NCBI RefSeq assembly: GCF_000382205.1
Contig: NZ_KB907786.1
Coordinates: 1,240,001-1,304,000 of the forward strand
DNA length: 64,000 nt
Reading direction: 5' to 3'
Source: Dyadobacter beijingensis DSM 21582
Lineage (GTDB): Bacteria > Bacteroidota > Bacteroidia > Cytophagales > Spirosomataceae
Made by a program: the position numbers and the translations under genes. A model generated the notes under the pieces. It saw only the letters and a list, made by a program, of their open reading frames with translations, had not been told where the DNA came from and searched no databases. Positions 43,103 through 52,800 of the stretch are shown here, one piece after another (position 1 is the stretch's first letter; the number at the start of each line of letters is the position of its first letter).

Positions 43103-44291
43103 TTTGAAAGACTTTAACGGGTAGCTGATCGAGCCATAATGCGGCGGTTTTAGTGCCTCCTGCCTCTTCGAACGATTGGCGGATGCGCTGTGCCGCGGCC
43201 CGGTAGCCCGGATCATTTAATATATCGCCGACCGCATTTTTAAGGTGCGGGGCTTTAAAACGGTTGAAATTGAGGCGCACGCCGCACCCGTTCGCCACCA
43301 CGCGCCCCGCCACGTGCGACTGGTCGTAGGCGATCGGGATCACTACGAGCGGCAGGCCGTTCGACAGCGCTTCGGAGACGGTATTATGGCCTGCGTGGCA
43401 GACGACACCGTCGAGATGGGGAAGCAGTTCGAGCTGGGGTATGCGCTGCTGTACCAGAAAATTGGCCGGCCAGCTTTCGAACAACGCCTCGTCGGACACC
43501 ACGACAACAAATACGTCCTCGCCGCCGAATGCTTCGATTACTTTTGAAAAGAAGTCCTTTTTGAACTGGTGATCGAACGTGGTACCGATGGAAATCAGGA
43601 TTTTGGGCACTGTCTGGCTTTTCAAGCGGCCCCAGTCGAAGGGAACGTCGCCAGCGCGGCGAGCAATCACCGGGCCCGGGAAGCGGTAGTGATGAGGCAG
43701 TTCCATTTCCCCGAAGAATGCACGGGAAGTGAACACGAGCGTCAGCAGCTCCGAAGTTGCCAGGCTCTTTTCGCCTCCGATACCGAGCTCTTGCTGAAGG
43801 GCGACAATCTGCCGCGTCTCCCATTCATGGATTTTTGGCAAATCTTCCATCATTTTAACGGCTGCGGGAGCGGTTACCGAGGTGGCGTAAGGTATATCCG
43901 CCAAATGCGCGGCCATAGCCCCTGCAAAAACCTGGTGGTCGTTGATGACCACGTCAGGTTGATACGCTTGCAGGATTTTCATAAGCCCGTCGAACATGTA
44001 GCGGTTAAGGGGAACTAGTACTTCTTCATACAGGAACTTAATGCTTTCGATACCGTAGACGTTCTTTTTGGTAATCATGTCCAGGTATTCGGCATTGGCC
44101 TTTTTTTCGGAATCGTCCTGGTCGTAGCGGATCACGAGCAGCCGGCCGCCTTCCGGCAGTTTCGCCTGCAACTGCTCGTCCAGGCTGATCCACGCCACCT
44201 CATGACCCAAAGCCAGCAGTTCCGCACCCACCGAGAGGGTCGGATTGATATGGCCTGTGAGCGGCGGGACGATGAAAGCGAATTTTGACAT
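43095..44291 (-). CDS. GT1-type glycosyltransferase A (UGT/MGT-like)
   Basis: A 398-residue paralogue of the next gene with the same opening (FIVPPLTGHINPTLSVGAEL) and donor motif (VCHAGHNTVSEALSNGLPLV, then PIAYDQ). The final Asp-Gln is the classic sugar-contact pair, whereas its partner has Asp-His, so the two may use different sugars. Carotenoid glucosyltransferases look similar, but no carotenoid genes are present and the operon context points to a polyketide or lipid acceptor. It lies 77 bases after the hydrolase gene, the widest gap in the operon. Confidence 0.9.
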   Translation of the reverse strand: MSKFAFIVPPLTGHINPTLSVGAELLALGHEVAWISLDEQLQAKLPEGGRLLVIRYDQDDSEKKANAEYLDMITKKNVYGIESIKFLYEEVLVPLNRYMFDGLMKILQAYQPDVVINDHQVFAGAMAAHLADIPYATSVTAPAAVKMMEDLPKIHEWETRQIVALQQELGIGGEKSLATSELLTLVFTSRAFFGEMELPHHYRFPGPVIARRAGDVPFDWGRLKSQTVPKILISIGTTFDHQFKKDFFSKVIEAFGGEDVFVVVVSDEALFESWPANFLVQQRIPQLELLPHLDGVVCHAGHNTVSEALSNGLPLVVIPIAYDQSHVAGRVVANGCGVRLNFNRFKAPHLKNAVGDILNDPGYRAAAQRIRQSFEEAGGTKTAALWLDQLPVKVFQNG

Positions 44292-44368
44292 TTTTCCGGG
44301 TCAGTATCAGATTATTGTGCGCTTCTGAATCGCGCCCGGAATGAAGTCCGGGGCAATAGGATTATTTT

Positions 44369-45193
44369 TCAATCGATTTCCGTTGGCCTCGGCCGACGGG
44401 CGCCGGGGTGTTTTTCGAGCAACCGCCGATGGCCCGGTTTGAGGAATTTTTCCAATTCCTTCCCAATCACTTCGGGTTGCTGAACGGGTACATTGTGATC
44501 GCCGGGGGCGAGGACGAGCTTGGCGTTCGGGATCCGGGAAGCCAGCGTGCGGCCCGAGGGTACGCAGTTGGAATCCTCGCCATAGATCAACAGCGTTTCG
44601 TGCGGGATGGCCGCTACCGACGGATCGTTGAAAAAGGCCTTTTCCGCCTCCATATCCGACCGGATGGAGGTTTCGTTGAACAAAAACTCATACATCCGGT
44701 GGTTCTTTTCCAACTGCCGTTTCCCTGCCAGCAGGCGCGTCGTGTCGGCGAAATTTTCGATATAGTGGATCAAAAATTCCTTGCTGTACGTATCGATGAT
44801 CGCGAGTGTTTCCTGCTCGCTCGGGTCGGGGCCCTCGATGATCGCCAGCTTGCCGACGCGCTCCGGGAAGCGTGCCGCCATTTTCAATGCCACCAGCCCG
44901 CCGTAGCTGTACCCGGCCAGGTGCGCCTTTTCAATGCCGAGCGCGTCCATCAGGTCGTGGAGGTCGTTGGTCATCGAGGTAAGGTCATAGCCGGTTTTCA
45001 CTTTTCCGCTCATGCCGTGGCCTTTCATATCGAACAGCACCACGCGAAAATGCTTCGCGAGCATGGGCGCGATGTTGAAATAATACACGGCCAGGTTACT
45101 GAACATCCCGTGCACCATGATGATCGTCTCACGGCCTCCGGGGTTCAGTTCCTGTACGTGCAGGCGGATGTTGGGCAGGTCTATTACTGGCAT
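44369..45193 (-). CDS. Alpha/beta hydrolase, probable chain-release thioesterase
   Basis: A 274-residue alpha/beta hydrolase. The oxyanion HGMF is at residues 28-31, and the nucleophile elbow GYSYGG has S96. The acid lies in LIYGEDSN (about residue 219) and the His in PGDHNVPVQQP (about 246). The synthases contain no thioesterase domain, so this enzyme is the best candidate to free the finished chain from its carrier. Its ATG overlaps the ACP stop by 10 bases, tying the two together. An ester hydrolase acting on the final product is the alternative. Confidence 0.82.
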   Translation of the reverse strand: MPVIDLPNIRLHVQELNPGGRETIIMVHGMFSNLAVYYFNIAPMLAKHFRVVLFDMKGHGMSGKVKTGYDLTSMTNDLHDLMDALGIEKAHLAGYSYGGLVALKMAARFPERVGKLAIIEGPDPSEQETLAIIDTYSKEFLIHYIENFADTTRLLAGKRQLEKNHRMYEFLFNETSIRSDMEAEKAFFNDPSVAAIPHETLLIYGEDSNCVPSGRTLASRIPNAKLVLAPGDHNVPVQQPEVIGKELEKFLKPGHRRLLEKHPGARRPRPTEID

Positions 45194-45483
45194 TCCCGGA
45201 TGTAATTGATGATATCTTCGAGTTTCAGCCGGATAATTTCGTCGAGGTCCATGTTCGACAGCCAGCCTGTGAAATCGATGTTCGGGCCGAAATGGTTTTT
45301 GACTTTTTCGGAGAATGCGACGATCTCGATGCTGTCCATTTCAAGGTCTTTGGTAAATGAGCTGGCGGGCGTAATATCCATTTCCTCTACAAATTCCTCG
45401 CCGATCACTTCGGTGATAAACTGGTTGAGTGTTTCAAAAATCTCTTCTTTGCTCAGCTTGTTTTCCTGTATCAGTTGGTCCAT
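45184..45483 (-). CDS. Stand-alone acyl carrier protein
   Basis: A 99-residue carrier protein. The attachment motif LEMDSIEIVAF places the phosphopantetheine Ser at residue 51, in a helical bundle of normal ACP size. It differs clearly from the two ACPs inside the large synthase (SIDSIKRMEI type), so it probably has a separate duty, such as carrying a starter unit or the acyl groups used by the three acyltransferases. It overlaps both neighbours, by 13 bases with the synthase upstream and 10 with the hydrolase downstream. Confidence 0.92.
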   Translation of the reverse strand: MDQLIQENKLSKEEIFETLNQFITEVIGEEFVEEMDITPASSFTKDLEMDSIEIVAFSEKVKNHFGPNIDFTGWLSNMDLDEIIRLKLEDIINYIRECQ

Positions 45484-48400
45484 CCGATGATGTAGTTAAA
45501 ATGTTTGATAGTATTGATCCATGTATTTTGAATGCGCAATGCATTTTCCTTAATCTCTTCAATCTGATAGGCTTTCGGGTTGCCCATGAGCCCTTTCCCC
45601 AGCATTTTGCCGAATGCTTCCTTGGCTACCCAGCAGCGCGTCATCCATTCGTCCTGGTCGCGGCCTGCGAGCAGCGCCAGTTCGGCGGGGGTAAAAACGA
45701 TCTCGGTAAAACCGGCGCTCCGGGGCTGTATTTCTTCAATATCGATGCCTACCGGGCCCTTGTCGCTGGCTATGGCCACGGCTTCGAGGTTCTTGTGGGC
45801 CAGTGAAATGTGGACGCCGCCGGTCATCGGTCCGTCGAGGAACGGCTTGCCTGCCTCGTCGGAGCGGATTTCGAACTCGATCGGGAAACAAGCCTCGTGA
45901 CGTGTGCGTAGCAGGAGCATGCGCGTGGCATCCTTGGCGGCTACCCGGCTGATCATCCATTCCTTCTTTTTGTTAGGCATCAGCCCACGCTGGTGCCGCT
46001 TTTCCGGTTGGTTGAAATACCTTTTCAAAATAAAATCCCACGAAACCACGCGCTGGTAGGCATTGCGGAAGAGGAACACGCCGGGCGCCACTTCGTCGGA
46101 TAATATATTTTGCAACGGGGCCATAGACACGTTCCAGAGCTTGTCGTCGATTTCCAGGCGGCGGTTTTGCCAGCCGCGGATGATCGACCACACTGTGCCG
46201 TCGCGTTTGAGGATGAAATCGGCCGTGGCGGTATCTTCGGTAAGTTCGGTAAGGCGGCAGGTACATTCGAAAATGCCTTGCTGATCCTCCATTTCACCAT
46301 AAAATTCCACTTCGTTGATCTTTACCGGGAATGCGATGCGGTCTTTCGTGAGCGTGAGTTGCAGCCAGAGTCCGAACAGCTGCCCGGCATTATCCAGCAG
46401 CGAACCTTTGCCCGCGTCGCCGGAAATAAGGCCGGTAATGCCGTTTGTGCCTACGGTAATCACTTCCCGGATGCCCTGGTAGGCCGGTCCGTGGAACATA
46501 TTTTCGCGGTATATCTGCTCCGGCGTAATGTTGATACCGAGCGATTCGCCGATTTCGTAGCGATTCGTTTCGGGTACGCCTTTCGTTTCCGAAAGCAGCA
46601 CTTCCGCATTGGCGTATTTGTCAAGATCCAGGTAAACCCGGTCGGGGCTTTTCCATTCGCCGGTAACGGTTTCGCGGAACGGTTCCACGACATTCATCCA
46701 TTGAAATACCTTGATCGCCATGATCTTCTGCACACGGAGCTCAGGCGCCTGCTCCCGCGCGATGTCGCCGAACACTTCGAAAATCATCGTCATCGGGATC
46801 ACCGGATCCATATCCTCCACGCAATGCCAGCCCGGTTTTTGCTTCAAAAGCGAATGGTCGATAAGCCACGGGCTGTTCTGCAACGATAGATCAAGCTGCT
46901 TTTTGAACGCGAGGCGATTCTGCGGCAGGCGTTCCTGCGGCAGGCGATCCTGAGGTGGCTTGACAGCGGCAGGCTGGGCCGAAGTCTGCGCACCTGTTGC
47001 GCCAAACGGCCTGTTACGCACCAATTCCGCGATTTCCGATTGTACCAATGCCATTTCGTCGAGGTTGGCGCTCAATGCGCGCATCACCGGACTTGCAATA
47101 TCATCCAGTGCGAGTTCCTTTTTCGGCTGGGTAAATGTGATTTTTTTTAAAGATTCCAGCTCCGTCACAAATGGCGAACCGAGCTGCAATTTCATCGGTC
47201 TGCGCTGCACAGGCGGCTGATTTTCAATGCCCATAAACGTGTGGTCAACGTTTTTGCCCTCCACAAACAATGCGGCCATCACGCGCTGCAACTGCTGCAA
47301 CCCGCCGCGGATCGGCACATTGGAGGTGATGGCACTGTATGGCTTGCCCTTCAAAGTGTCATCGACAAAGCCGACCAACCCGCCGGAGCCTACCTGCACG
47401 AACATCCGCACGTCCTGTGCATATAATTTTTCGATCAGCTCGCGGAAGCGCACCGGTTTTACCAAATGCTCCACGCTCAGCGAGCGGATCTCGCCGAATG
47501 ATTCGGGGTAAATGTCCAGCGTCGTGGCCGACCAGAGCGGAATGGCCGTCGGCTGGAACTCCATCGTATCCAGCCCGTCCAGTATCCGGTCCAGCTTATC
47601 CTTTACGAAAGGAGAGTGGAAGCCGGACTGGAACGGTAGCTGCTGATGGAAGATCTGATGTGTGCGTAAAATGGCCGAAAAGTCCTCAACCGCACCGATG
47701 GTACCGCAGAGGATCACCTGCTGCGGGCAGTTGTCGATGGACAGGTAGATGTCCTTCCTGCCTTCCAGCCACGGTTTCAATTGGTCATAACCGCAGCCTA
47801 CCGCGAGGAATTTCGTGTTTTTTACCTCAAAAAGCTCCGGGTTGAGGCGCGTGAGCAGCTGCAATACCGATGTTTCCGAGGCTAATCCGGACGAGCGGCC
47901 GGCGAGCCATTCGCCCAGGCTGTGGCCGGCATTCATATCGGGCACGACCCCCAGCTTTTTAATGGCAGAATCGAGTATCCGGCTCTTTTCGAGCAGTTTC
48001 ATGGCCGTATTGAACACCGATTGCTCGTCGCCGGTTTCGCCTGCCTCAAAACGCGGGAGTTGAAAATACGCCGCCACGCTGTCGATTTCCCCGCCCGCCA
48101 GGCCGTCCAGGCCGGGGAAGAGGAAAGCGGTTTTGCCGCCATTCGCGAGCAAGGGCTCGTTTGTGTACCAAATGTCCTGCTTGTTCCGCCAGACATTGTT
48201 TTTGGAAACTATTTTAATCGCTTTCGCCATGCGTTCCGGCGTCGGGTCGAACACGGCTAACCGGTGATGTCCCGTGCCGGTCTCCTTTTCGCCTTTTTCC
48301 AATGCGCGCAGCAATGCCTCGTGCGTAGGGCGTGCGAGGAGCAAAACTTCGTCACGGGCGGGGACATTTGTGTTGATTGAAACGGCATTTGTAGTCTTAT

Positions 48401-49802
48401 TCTCAGGACTTTTGTCCCAACCTTGCAGGACAACGTGCGCATTAATCCCGCCAAAGCCGAATGCATTCACACCTGCATACCTCGGCAGGCCCGATGCATT
48501 CCAGTCGGTCAATTGTCTTACCGGCTCAAACCGCGTATCGGCCAGTGCTTCCACAGGCTCCTCGCAATGCAGGGTAGGAGGCAGCTGCCCGTGGTACAAT
48601 GCAAGTACCGTCTTGATCACCCCTGCAATGCCCGCCGCAGGCATCGCGTGCCCGATCATCGATTTGACAGAGCCAATCCCCGCTTTGGTACCGCCCTGCC
48701 CGAACACCTTCGCCAGCGTTTCCAGCTCCGTTTTATCGCCGAGCGGCGTGCCGGTGCCATGTGCTTCGAGGTAGCCGATCTGGTCGGTGCCGATGCCGGC
48801 CATGTCCCAGGCCTGGCGAATGGCTTTCACCTGCCCGTGCACGGTCGGGCTCATGACGCTCGCCCCCGCGCCGTCGCTGCTCACGCCTACGCCCTGGATG
48901 ACGGCATAGATACGGTCGCCGTTGCCGATCGCGTCGGATAGTCTTTTTAATACCACAAAACCACAGCCCTCGCCGATCAGCAGCCCGTCGGCACGCTGGT
49001 CAAACGGTCTGATCTGCTGGTTTTTGGACAATGCACCCAGCTGGTGGAAAATGCTCCAGAATGGCGCATTCTGGCTGGCATGCACGCCGCCCGCGATCAT
49101 CATATCGGCGCGGCCGGAGTTGAGCTCCTGCACGGCATGGTCGATCGCGAGCAGCGAACTTGCGCACGCGGCGTCCAGTGTGTACGCGGTACCGCCGAGG
49201 TCCAGCCGGTTGGCCACGAGCGAAGCCGTCAGGTTAGGGATCAATCCCATGGCCGTATCCGCCGAAAAACGGCCTTTTTTCTGCTGAAATTCGGCTTTGA
49301 CTCTTTCGAGGTCTTCGTTTTTCAGGTCGGGGAGAATGCTTTTGAGCACTTCCACGATCTGCTGTCCGGTACGCACGATCTCGATCGCCCGCGTCGCGCC
49401 GGGGCCGGTATAGTTGCCTTTGCCGATGATAATGCCTGTTTTGGCAAAATTGGCGCCGTTGGTGAATGCGTGGGCATCCGCAAGCGCCTTGTGGGCGAGG
49501 CTGAGCGCGAGCAGCTGCTCCGGCTCGGTTCCCTCCACAGCCAGCGGCAATATCCCGAACCGGATCGGATCGAAATCGGCGTAATTGTCTATAAAGCCAC
49601 CGCGGCGGCAGTAAAAGCGGTCCACAGCCGTGGCTGCTCCGGCCTGTTTTTCGTCAAAAAACAAGTTGTCCATCCGGCTTTCCGGCACGGTTTCGATGGC
49701 GTCCACCCCGGTGCGGATGTTTTCCCAAAAGGCGTCAAGGTCGCCCGCGCCGGGGAATATCCCCGACATACCGATAACGGCAATCTCTGCATTTCTTTTC
49801 AT
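45471..49802 (-). CDS. Iterative type I synthase B: KS, AT-like, DH, phosphopantetheinyl transferase
   Basis: A 1443-residue multidomain enzyme. The KS (about 5-460) has a complete triad: C213 in DAACASS, H348 in EAHGTGT and H385 in IGHAMPAAG. The acyltransferase-like domain (about 555-860) has S628 in GHSLGE and H729 in FHSP. It opens FPGLDG, where acyltransferases have FPGQG, so the oxyanion Gln is missing. A linker with a five-residue repeat (PQDRL, PQERL, PQNRL) leads to a double-hotdog dehydratase (about 975-1265; H983 and D1137). The end is an Sfp-like phosphopantetheinyl transferase (about 1280-1443; VGIDIEE and WVAKEAFGK). The system thus carries its own ACP activator. It follows synthase A by 33 bases. 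Confidence 0.92.
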   Translation of the reverse strand: MKRNAEIAVIGMSGIFPGAGDLDAFWENIRTGVDAIETVPESRMDNLFFDEKQAGAATAVDRFYCRRGGFIDNYADFDPIRFGILPLAVEGTEPEQLLALSLAHKALADAHAFTNGANFAKTGIIIGKGNYTGPGATRAIEIVRTGQQIVEVLKSILPDLKNEDLERVKAEFQQKKGRFSADTAMGLIPNLTASLVANRLDLGGTAYTLDAACASSLLAIDHAVQELNSGRADMMIAGGVHASQNAPFWSIFHQLGALSKNQQIRPFDQRADGLLIGEGCGFVVLKRLSDAIGNGDRIYAVIQGVGVSSDGAGASVMSPTVHGQVKAIRQAWDMAGIGTDQIGYLEAHGTGTPLGDKTELETLAKVFGQGGTKAGIGSVKSMIGHAMPAAGIAGVIKTVLALYHGQLPPTLHCEEPVEALADTRFEPVRQLTDWNASGLPRYAGVNAFGFGGINAHVVLQGWDKSPENKTTNAVSINTNVPARDEVLLLARPTHEALLRALEKGEKETGTGHHRLAVFDPTPERMAKAIKIVSKNNVWRNKQDIWYTNEPLLANGGKTAFLFPGLDGLAGGEIDSVAAYFQLPRFEAGETGDEQSVFNTAMKLLEKSRILDSAIKKLGVVPDMNAGHSLGEWLAGRSSGLASETSVLQLLTRLNPELFEVKNTKFLAVGCGYDQLKPWLEGRKDIYLSIDNCPQQVILCGTIGAVEDFSAILRTHQIFHQQLPFQSGFHSPFVKDKLDRILDGLDTMEFQPTAIPLWSATTLDIYPESFGEIRSLSVEHLVKPVRFRELIEKLYAQDVRMFVQVGSGGLVGFVDDTLKGKPYSAITSNVPIRGGLQQLQRVMAALFVEGKNVDHTFMGIENQPPVQRRPMKLQLGSPFVTELESLKKITFTQPKKELALDDIASPVMRALSANLDEMALVQSEIAELVRNRPFGATGAQTSAQPAAVKPPQDRLPQERLPQNRLAFKKQLDLSLQNSPWLIDHSLLKQKPGWHCVEDMDPVIPMTMIFEVFGDIAREQAPELRVQKIMAIKVFQWMNVVEPFRETVTGEWKSPDRVYLDLDKYANAEVLLSETKGVPETNRYEIGESLGINITPEQIYRENMFHGPAYQGIREVITVGTNGITGLISGDAGKGSLLDNAGQLFGLWLQLTLTKDRIAFPVKINEVEFYGEMEDQQGIFECTCRLTELTEDTATADFILKRDGTVWSIIRGWQNRRLEIDDKLWNVSMAPLQNILSDEVAPGVFLFRNAYQRVVSWDFILKRYFNQPEKRHQRGLMPNKKKEWMISRVAAKDATRMLLLRTRHEACFPIEFEIRSDEAGKPFLDGPMTGGVHISLAHKNLEAVAIASDKGPVGIDIEEIQPRSAGFTEIVFTPAELALLAGRDQDEWMTRCWVAKEAFGKMLGKGLMGNPKAYQIEEIKENALRIQNTWINTIKHFNYIIGWTN
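46915..46959. repeat. 15-bp tandem repeat in the AT-DH linker
   Basis: Three units (46915-46929, 46930-46944, 46945-46959) follow the pattern CGNTCCTGCGGCAGG with a few changes, the third being the most diverged. Each unit keeps frame and encodes PQxRL, so copy-number change would only alter linker length. Confidence 0.7.
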
Positions 49803-49835
49803 GATGGTCGCAATTTGTTCAACGCCTTCCGCCGC

Positions 49836-52800
49836 TTATTCAGCCATGATCAGTACCTGGCTTTCCGTGCCGTATTTGAGTTCATTGACAAATGTTTCCA
49901 TGCCGTCTCCAAGCGGGATCAGCGGGATGCCGCGGCGTTCGTATTCCCTTTCGAGCGAGGGCGACACCATGCCGGTGCCCTTCCACGGGCCCCAGTTAAT
50001 GGCCGTTACCTTGCCTTTGATCTTCTTGCGCAATTCCCAGGCATATTTATCGAGTACGCTGTTGGCGGCCGCATAATCGGTTTGGCCGCGGCTGCCATAT
50101 ACGGAGGCGACGCTTGAAAACAGGGTCACGAACTGAACGTCGTCTTTCAAATGCTCGGCCAAAACCCGCAGCGGCGTCACTTTCGTGGACATCACGCGTT
50201 CGAACGATTCGGGTGTTTTCTGATGGAACAGCTTGTCTTCCAGCAGCCCCGCGCCGTGAATGACGCCGTCGATGCGGCCAAACCGGCTGTACAGCCCTTC
50301 CACCATCGCGATCAGCGCTTCTTCGTCGCGCAAATCCATGGAATGGTAGCTTACCGTCGAACCATTGCCTTCCAAAGCGGAAATGGTACCGAGGATCTGG
50401 TTGGCCTTGTGTATTTCTTCCGTTTTCTTCTCGATCTCGGCAGGCGATTTGAGCTGGCCCGACGCGATGAGGCGTCTGCGGATATCTTCCCTGTTTTTCA
50501 GACCGGCCAGCGACTGGTCGGCGTGCTGGCGCGGGTCGGCGGAGCGGCCGACGAGCACGTAATGGCAGGGGTAGTCTTTCGAAAACCGCACAATCAGTTC
50601 CGAAGTAATGCCCTGTGCGCCGCCTAATGCCAGGATCACCGATTTTTTGTCGAGGTGGATATCCGGGTTGGCGCCGGTAACGATTTCGGAGCGGACCAGT
50701 TCCACCGTTTGTCGCTGGCTGCCCTCATATACCACTTCGCAAGGCTCGTCGGTATGCAGGATTTCATTGAAAGTAATGCCCGCCACCTGTGCGGCCGGAA
50801 GCTGGGAGGTAATGCTCACCAGCCTGCATTTGGTTTGGTCGTATTCCTTATCGAGGCTTTTCAACAGTCCCGCATAACCCTGGAAATGCCGCAGCAGCTT
50901 CACGTCGGTGTCTTTGTCGAGCGCGCTTTGGGTGTCGGAAATGGTGTAAACCCATTTCACTTTGCTGAAATCCAGCTTTTTAATGAGCGAAAACGATTCG
51001 ATGATCGTCGGTTTCAGGCGTGAAGTGAAAATGTTCAGGATAATGAGTCCGTCGAACCCTTGCAGGGAATCTTCGGTGGAAATGATGCTTACTTCTGCAC
51101 CATTTTGCTCAAAAATCGTCTTGATGGCCGTTGCTACACCGCCCGCGTCGTCGGTTACCGCGAATCGTTTGCCTGCCAATGCGGCGGGGTTAAGCGCCGG
51201 GATGGCCGAGGGTGCCAGTTCGAAGCGGAGGCGCGAGAGTTTTTCGTTTAAAACCGCTTTCGGGGCAGGCGCCACATGCAGGCTTTCCGCTTTTTGAATA
51301 GAATCCTGCGCACCGCCCAATGCTTCCGACAGCCAGTCGATCAGCCCGTTCAGCGTTTTAATGGATGCGAGTTTTTCCACCAGCTCCTCGCCGCGTTCCT
51401 GGTAAATCCGGATCAGTCCGTCGATATTGTTTTTCAGCTCACCGATGATCTCCATGCGTTTGATGGAGTCGATGCTCAGGTCCGCTTCCAGATCCATATC
51501 CATGCCCAGCATTTCCTGCGGATAGCCGGTTTTGGCGCTTACCGCTTCCAGCAGCACCGATTTAATGCGGCTTTCCGGCCATTCTTCGATCACGCCGTCC
51601 TGGGTGATCGAGAGCTTGCTCAAGGGCACGCCGGCGGTTTGTGGTGCAGGAGAAACGGTCGCAGCAACCTGCTGCTGGTGTTCGGTGATCCAGTTGACGA
51701 GCAAGTTCAAGGTCTTGATCGCCGCCAGCTGTTCGATCACCGCCTCTTCATTTTGCTGGCCGGCATCGAACCCGCCCAGCTGTTTGCGGAGCTCGCCGAT
51801 GATTTCCATGCGTTTGATGGAATCGATGCTCAGGTCGGCTTCGAGGTCCATATCCATACCGAGCATTTCCTGCGGATAGCCCGTTTTATCGCTGATTACC
51901 TGCATCACCAACGCCTTCACGTCCACCACGACCGGTTTGGCGGCCGCCTGGGCCGCCACCGCTTTTTCGATCACGATCGGAACGGGTGCGGGTGCATTGG
52001 CCGCGAGTCCGCTCAATGCCGGTTCTTCAATTTCAATATTCCTCGCAGGCGGCACCGATTGGCCCAGGTAACCCAGTACCACATCGCGCTGCGCCTGAAT
52101 GAGGTATTTCACGCTATTGAGGTATTCATGAACCACACGTTCGGCTTCGGCACCGGCCGCCGGGGTCCCAATCGTCGGCTGCTGGAATGCGGCCAGTTTC
52201 AGCGGCTCGGTCACCGGCAATGCGCCGTGTTCGGGCAATTTTCCGTGGAGTGGAAGCGCCATCTGGCCGTCTACGAGCCAGGTAGTAATGCTTTTCCGGT
52301 ATTGTTCCGGCTTGTCGAGGTCGAGCACGCGCACGTCGCGGTCCTCGAATAGTTTGTTAAAATCAATGCTGCGACCGGTGGCGATGTAGCCCGCCAGCGC
52401 GTGCAGGAGCTGCGTAATGCCGGTCTGGTCCTTGTCTTCGGTATAAATGCAGACCTCATCTTTGCCCAAAATCGATTTGGTAAGCCCCGTAAGCACCTTG
52501 CCCGGGCCTACTTCCACGAATACGCGGGCGCCGTCCTCATACATTTGCACCACCTCTTCCGAAAACCGCACCGGGCGTACCAGGTGGTCGGAAAGGCGCT
52601 CCTTGATATCCTCCGGCGAAGCGGGGTAGGGGGCGGCAGTCGTATTCGACCACACCGTCAATGCAGGTTCGGCGAATGCGACATCCTGCATTTCAGCAGT
52701 ATAAAGTGCTTTCGAGCCGGCCAGCAGCGGGCTGTGGAATGCACAGGCCACTTCGAGCTGGCGGAACGAAATTTTCAGTTCGGTGAGTCTGGCCGTCAGC

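Noticed and set aside
41900-44291. Carotenoid (zeaxanthin) glucosyltransferases
   Set aside because: Sequence style is similar, but no carotenoid genes are present and the pair is embedded in the synthase operon.
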